Positions 5,472 to 8,148 of a DNA stretch of 8,148 nucleotides are shown here, in pieces; within the stretch, counting starts at the first letter, position 1; every line of letters begins with the position of its first letter. Source of the stretch: Dysosmobacter segnis. Its GTDB lineage: Bacteria; Bacillota; Clostridia; Oscillospirales; Oscillospiraceae. The stretch is taken from positions 1 to 8,148 of the forward strand of contig NZ_JACOQI010000041.1 of the NCBI RefSeq assembly GCF_014297285.1, read 5' to 3'. Under the pieces are notes generated by a model, which worked only from the letters and a program-made list of their open reading frames with translations, had not been told where the DNA came from and did not search any database. Both the position numbers and the translations under genes were made by a program.

Positions 5472-7334
5472 ATGAACGGGGATACATGGATCTTCCTCGC
5501 CCTCTGCGGCGCTCTGCTGGTGTTTTTGCTCATGGCATCCTTCCTCTCCAAGAGCTACTCCCTCAACAACATCAAGAGCAAGACGGTGGGCGACGGTCAG
5601 CACGGCACGGCGCGGTGGGCGACGCCCAAGGAGATCGGCAAGACCTATCACACCGTACCCTTCCGCCCCCGCCGCTGGCGCAAGGGGAAGGAGCTGCCCA
5701 CGGAGCAGGGGCTCATCCTCGGCAGCGTGGGCGGCAGAAAGCGTAAAAGCAAGGGAGGATCTCTGCTGAAAATCTCCCGCAAGCTGCTGGAAAAGCTGCG
5801 CCGTCCTGTGGCGGGAAAGCAGAAACGGAAACCGAAGAAAAAATCAAAGGTGCTCTCAAAAGTCAAAAAGGTGATCGAGGAACAGGGGGATATCCGGGCG
5901 CTGGTGGACAGCGACGACATCCACTGTCTGATGATCGGCGCCTCCGGCGTGGGCAAGACGGCGTTTTTCTTGTACCCCAATCTGGAATACGCCTGCGCCT
6001 GCGGCATGAGCTTTCTGGCGTTGGACACCAAAGGAGACTTGGCGAGGAATTACGGCGCCATCGCCTCCCGGTACTATGGCTACCGGGTTTCCGTCATCGA
6101 CCTGCGGAATCCCACCCGCTCGGACGGCTTCAACTTCCTGACGCTGATGAATCACTACATGGATATTGCGAGAGCAGATCCGTCCAATTTGGCGGCACGG
6201 GCCAAGGCGGAGAAGTACGCCAAGATCCTTGCCAAGACCATCATCAGTCCGGATGGTGACGCCTCCCAATACGGTGATAACGCCTACTTCTATGACAGCG
6301 CCGAGGGATTGCTGACGGCCGTTGTGCTGCTGCTGGCGGAATTCGTGCCGCCAAAGGACGGAGAGCCGGAAAAGCGGCATATCGTGTCGGCCTTCAAGCT
6401 GGTGCAGGATCTGCTGGCGATGCCGAGCTCACGGGGCAGGAACGGCTTTCAACTGCTGGTGGACATTCTGCCGCCGGAGCATAAGGCACGATGGCTGGCA
6501 GGCGCGGCGCTGACGGCGGCGGATCAGGCGATGGCCTCGGTCATGTCCACCGTCCTCTCCCGCCTGAACGCCTTCCTGGATACGGAGTTGGAGCAGGTCA
6601 TCTGCTACGACAGCCCCATCAACGCGGAGATGTTCGCCTCAGAGAAGTGCGCCATTTTTCTCATTCTGCCGGAGGAAGACCCCGCCAAGAATTTCATCGC
6701 GGGCCTTATGATCCAGAACCTCTCCCGTGAGCTGTTCTCCGTGGCGGACGAGCATGACGGCAGGCTCAAGAACCGCGTGGTGCTGTTCTGCGATGAGCTG
6801 GGCACCATGCCGCCCTTCGACATCCTGCCCCTGTTCAGTGCGGGCCGCTCCCGCGGGCTGACGCTCGTGCCTATCATCCAGAGCCTTGCCCAACTGGAGA
6901 AGAACTATGGTAAAGAAGGTGCGGAAATTATATGTGACAACTGCCAGGACACCATCTTCGGCGGCTTTTCGCCCCAGAGCAAAACCGCCGAGGCCCTCTC
7001 CGCCGCCCTTGGCAGCCGCACGGTGCTCTCCGGCTCCGTCAGTCAGGGCAAGGAAAGCAGCCAGTCCTTGCAGATGATGGAGCGCCCGCTCATGACGCCA
7101 GACGAATTGAAGTCCATCCCCAAGGGCGAATTTGTGGTGATGAAAACAGGAACACATCCCATGCGGACGAGACTGCGCCTGTTTTTGGATTGGGGCATCA
7201 CCTTCGATCCCGATGGGTACCGGATGCCGGAGCGGGCGGCCAGAAAAATCTCCTATGTGAACCGCGACGAGCTGGCCCGCAATATTCAGAACCGCCGCGA
7301 AAACAGCCCTTACAACACGGAGGATAGCAAATGA
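5472..7334 (+). CDS. VirD4/TraG-type conjugative coupling protein (CD1115-like)
   Basis: This 620-aa membrane-anchored ATPase would recruit the relaxase-DNA complex to the type IV secretion channel. One transmembrane helix is clear (WIFLALCGALLVFLLMASFL, residues 6-25); homologues often have a longer membrane part. A basic segment rich in Lys/Arg lies at about 88-135. Walker A is GASGVGKT at 156-163, followed by the family block FLALDTKGDLARNYG and VSVIDLRNPTRSDGFNFL. Walker B is VVLFCDELGTMPP with Asp441 and Glu442; then come AGRSRGLTLVPIIQSLAQLE and TIFGGFSPQS, typical of VirD4/TraG. All expected catalytic elements are present, so it should be functional. AAAGGAG at 5457-5463 is 8 nt before the start. 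The stop overlaps the next start as ATGA. Identification as a coupling protein is very secure; the CD1115 sub-family name is from memory. Confidence 0.95.
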   Translation: MNGDTWIFLALCGALLVFLLMASFLSKSYSLNNIKSKTVGDGQHGTARWATPKEIGKTYHTVPFRPRRWRKGKELPTEQGLILGSVGGRKRKSKGGSLLKISRKLLEKLRRPVAGKQKRKPKKKSKVLSKVKKVIEEQGDIRALVDSDDIHCLMIGASGVGKTAFFLYPNLEYACACGMSFLALDTKGDLARNYGAIASRYYGYRVSVIDLRNPTRSDGFNFLTLMNHYMDIARADPSNLAARAKAEKYAKILAKTIISPDGDASQYGDNAYFYDSAEGLLTAVVLLLAEFVPPKDGEPEKRHIVSAFKLVQDLLAMPSSRGRNGFQLLVDILPPEHKARWLAGAALTAADQAMASVMSTVLSRLNAFLDTELEQVICYDSPINAEMFASEKCAIFLILPEEDPAKNFIAGLMIQNLSRELFSVADEHDGRLKNRVVLFCDELGTMPPFDILPLFSAGRSRGLTLVPIIQSLAQLEKNYGKEGAEIICDNCQDTIFGGFSPQSKTAEALSAALGSRTVLSGSVSQGKESSQSLQMMERPLMTPDELKSIPKGEFVVMKTGTHPMRTRLRLFLDWGITFDPDGYRMPERAARKISYVNRDELARNIQNRRENSPYNTEDSK

Positions 7335-7624
7335 GCAAATTTAACTTTATTTACGCCGAGGATCTGAGCCACCGGGAAAAGACGGTCTACATCTACCTCC
7401 GGGATCGCGCGGATGCCTCCGGCGTCTGCTGGCCGGGGATCAAGACCATCGCCGGTGAGTTGGGCCTCTCACCCCGCACCGTCCAGCGGGCCTTGGCAGA
7501 TCTGGAACACAGGCAGCTCATTGAGAAGCGGCAGCGCCACCGCGCCAACGGCAGCCTTACCAGCAATCTGTACCGCCTGACAGCGGCAAAAAAGCCACAG
7601 TCTCCCGCCAAGGGGGGACTGTGA
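7331..7624 (+). CDS. Small winged helix-turn-helix protein (HTH_36-like)
   Basis: This encodes 97 aa, mostly one DNA-binding domain. FNFIYAEDLSHREKTVYIYL opens the domain, CWPGIKTIAGELGLSPRTVQ is the helix-turn-helix with Ser-Pro-Arg-Thr-Val at the recognition helix, and LADLEHRQLIEKRQRHRANG leads to the wing. This pattern matches the HTH_36 type seen in replication initiators and element regulators. The short basic C-terminus (AAKKPQSPAKGG) is probably flexible. There is no effector domain, so it may regulate the element or assist replication; which is unknown. GGAGG at 7319-7323 is 7 nt upstream, and the start overlaps the VirD4 stop (ATGA), so the two are coupled. The last codons lie inside the terminator hairpin at 7596-7623. 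Confidence 0.88.
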   Translation: MSKFNFIYAEDLSHREKTVYIYLRDRADASGVCWPGIKTIAGELGLSPRTVQRALADLEHRQLIEKRQRHRANGSLTSNLYRLTAAKKPQSPAKGGL

Positions 7625-7630
7625 CCTTTT
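7596..7630 (+). terminator. Intrinsic terminator of the mobilisation operon
   Basis: CACAGTCTCCC (7596-7606) pairs over all 11 positions, with one G-T pair, with GGGGGACTGTG (7613-7623) around a 6-nt loop (GCCAAG). TTTT at 7627-7630 follows after ACC. The stem contains the final codons and most of the stop codon of the HTH gene. It marks the operon's end and the start of the AT-richer segment. Confidence 0.8.
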
Positions 7631-7665
7631 CTCTCCTAAAAATCTGTCCATAGGGTAGCGTCATC

Positions 7666-7794
7666 ATGGCGCATCCAGAAGAGCCTACTCTACCGGAGGA
7701 TACAGGACAGAGAAAGAACAAGAATATAAACAATGTTCTTCATGATATAGGTCCATTTGTTGTTGGCATGGTCTTTTCTGAAAATCCACTATAG
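7666..7794 (+). CDS. Doubtful 42-aa ORF after the operon
   Basis: An ATG-initiated frame of 43 codons follows the terminator. The peptide starts MAHPEEPTLPEDTGQRKNKN and ends FVVGMVFSENPL, polar first and hydrophobic last. The stop falls within the first copy of a 13-bp direct repeat, and base composition changes about there, so this could be the truncated start of a longer gene. No good ribosome binding site precedes it and it is separated from the operon by a terminator. It has no recognised family. It may equally be a chance frame. Confidence 0.25.
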   Translation: MAHPEEPTLPEDTGQRKNKNINNVLHDIGPFVVGMVFSENPL

Positions 7795-7862
7795 TTATTC
7801 CTGCGGCCACTGAGGTCCTATCTCTGTGGCCGCTGGAGAGGGCTCTATACACTATAGCTATT
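7787..7862 (+). repeat. Imperfect 13-bp direct repeat flanking a GC-rich hairpin
   Basis: CACTATAGTTATT at 7787-7799 recurs as CACTATAGCTATT at 7850-7862, 12 of 13 identical and 63 bp apart. The GC-rich hairpin 7803-7833 lies between. The arrangement may be a small insertion with a target-site duplication, a pair of binding sites, or chance in AT-rich DNA. Confidence 0.5.
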
Positions 7863-7969
7863 AGAGCCTGAAACATCTGCACACTCTCTATTCAGCTGGT
7901 CTTAGAACTCTATATATTAAGGTAATAGAAATACTATGCATTGCTATTACAAAGAACAAAATATAGAGT
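7803..7969. ncRNA. Candidate structured RNA or structured DNA, unidentified
   Basis: Three stem-loop units follow each other. First: GCGGCCAC (7803-7810) with GTGGCCGC (7826-7833), then after one mismatch GAG with CTC. Second: GGCTCTA (7841-7847) with TAGAGCC (7862-7868), itself perhaps closed by GAGAG 7836-7840 with CTCTC 7884-7888. Third, nested: ACTCTATAT (7907-7915) with ATATAGAGT (7961-7969), enclosing GTAATAG (7922-7928) with CTATTAC (7944-7950), again extended by 3 bp past a mismatch. No long coding frame uses this stretch. No group I/II intron, riboswitch or tRNA signature is recognised, and no clear promoter is seen. Strand is unknown because DNA stems are symmetric. Confidence 0.35.
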
Positions 7970-8025
7970 GGTAGATTAGATTCATTCATTGCATCGACAT
8001 TTGAGGAAACTTTACTGTGAATAGC

Positions 8026-8148
8026 TCAGATATAATAAACACAGAGCCGCAGAATGGCCAGGGTTGCCATCACCGCCGCAATGATTAGGATGGTGTTTCG
8101 GTTTTCTCCGGCCACTCCGATGTCAATCATACTGGCCAGGGCAGTAGG
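8026..8148 (-). CDS. C-terminus of a leftward gene with a membrane helix (partial)
   Basis: On the minus strand a frame enters from the window edge and stops at 8026, giving 40 residues. They read as a short soluble part (ASMIDIGVAGENRN) followed by a hydrophobic helix (TILIIAAVMATLAILRL) and a short tail (CVYYI). Such an end fits a C-terminally anchored membrane or cell-surface protein; the stretch before the helix is only vaguely like a degenerate sortase signal and has no LPXTG. The opposite strand is open over the same stretch, but its product is less protein-like. If real, this gene converges with the mobilisation operon and could belong to the element's next module or to the host. Confidence 0.4.
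   Translation of the reverse strand, partial: PTALASMIDIGVAGENRNTILIIAAVMATLAILRLCVYYI

Noticed and set aside
4474..5487. 337-aa open frame on the minus strand
   Set aside because: It mirrors the Toprim protein gene, whose motifs and ribosome site are clear; the antisense product looks like no known family.
5735..5880. Lys/Arg-rich stretch in VirD4 as an unusual insertion
   Set aside because: As far as I recall, coupling proteins of this sub-family normally have a basic segment between the membrane helix and Walker A, so it is not remarkable.
7763..7795. Possible promoter TTGGCA ... TATAGT before the hairpin series
   Set aside because: The spacer is 21 nt, too long for a normal sigma-70 type promoter.
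7685..7882. 65-aa frame on the minus strand
   Set aside because: It runs through the direct repeats and hairpins, has no good ribosome site and no recognisable sequence.
7795..8030. Group II intron, retron RNA or CRISPR array in the AT-rich segment
   Set aside because: No domain V signature, no reverse transcriptase gene in the window, and no regularly spaced repeats.

Overview
The window looks like part of the conjugation and mobilisation region of an integrative and conjugative element (Tn1549/CTn-like) from a GC-rich gut Clostridia-type Firmicute. The main grounds are a MobP3-type relaxase, a VirD4 coupling protein of the kind called the CD1115 family, strong AGGAGG-type ribosome binding sites, and small accessory genes usual for these elements. 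No integrase, cargo gene or chromosomal core gene is visible, so host and insertion site cannot be named.

Layout. Positions 1-1907 hold the end of a rightward operon: the C-terminus of an M23-type peptidase (the usual wall-degrading partner of a Gram-positive type IV secretion channel), a conserved-looking 101-aa protein, a 49-aa protein overlapping its end, a DUF6103-like protein and a 337-aa protein (possibly DUF6329). The last two appear to share an N-terminal module. Positions 1908-2516 contain no convincing gene but are dense in hairpins, ending with two adjacent strong hairpins and a pair of palindromic 11-bp repeats 32 bp apart, combined with an inverted repeat. This is the best candidate for the origin of transfer and/or the operator of the next gene.

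Positions 2517-7624 form a tightly packed mobilisation operon: a ribbon-helix-helix accessory protein, the relaxase (19-nt overlap), a DUF3991/Toprim protein, the VirD4 coupling ATPase and a small winged-helix protein (ATGA overlap). A strong intrinsic terminator is built into the end of the last gene. Expected co-operation: the RHH protein marks oriT, the relaxase nicks it and stays on the strand, VirD4 passes the complex to the secretion channel whose genes should lie upstream of the window, and the Toprim protein may act on DNA before or after transfer.

Positions 7625-8148 are clearly more AT-rich and mostly non-coding. They hold a doubtful 42-aa ORF, an imperfect 13-bp direct repeat, and a run of three hairpins, one nested. 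At the edge is the C-terminus of a possible leftward gene ending in a membrane helix. This segment may be a structured RNA, the trace of an insertion, or an element boundary; the sequence alone does not decide.
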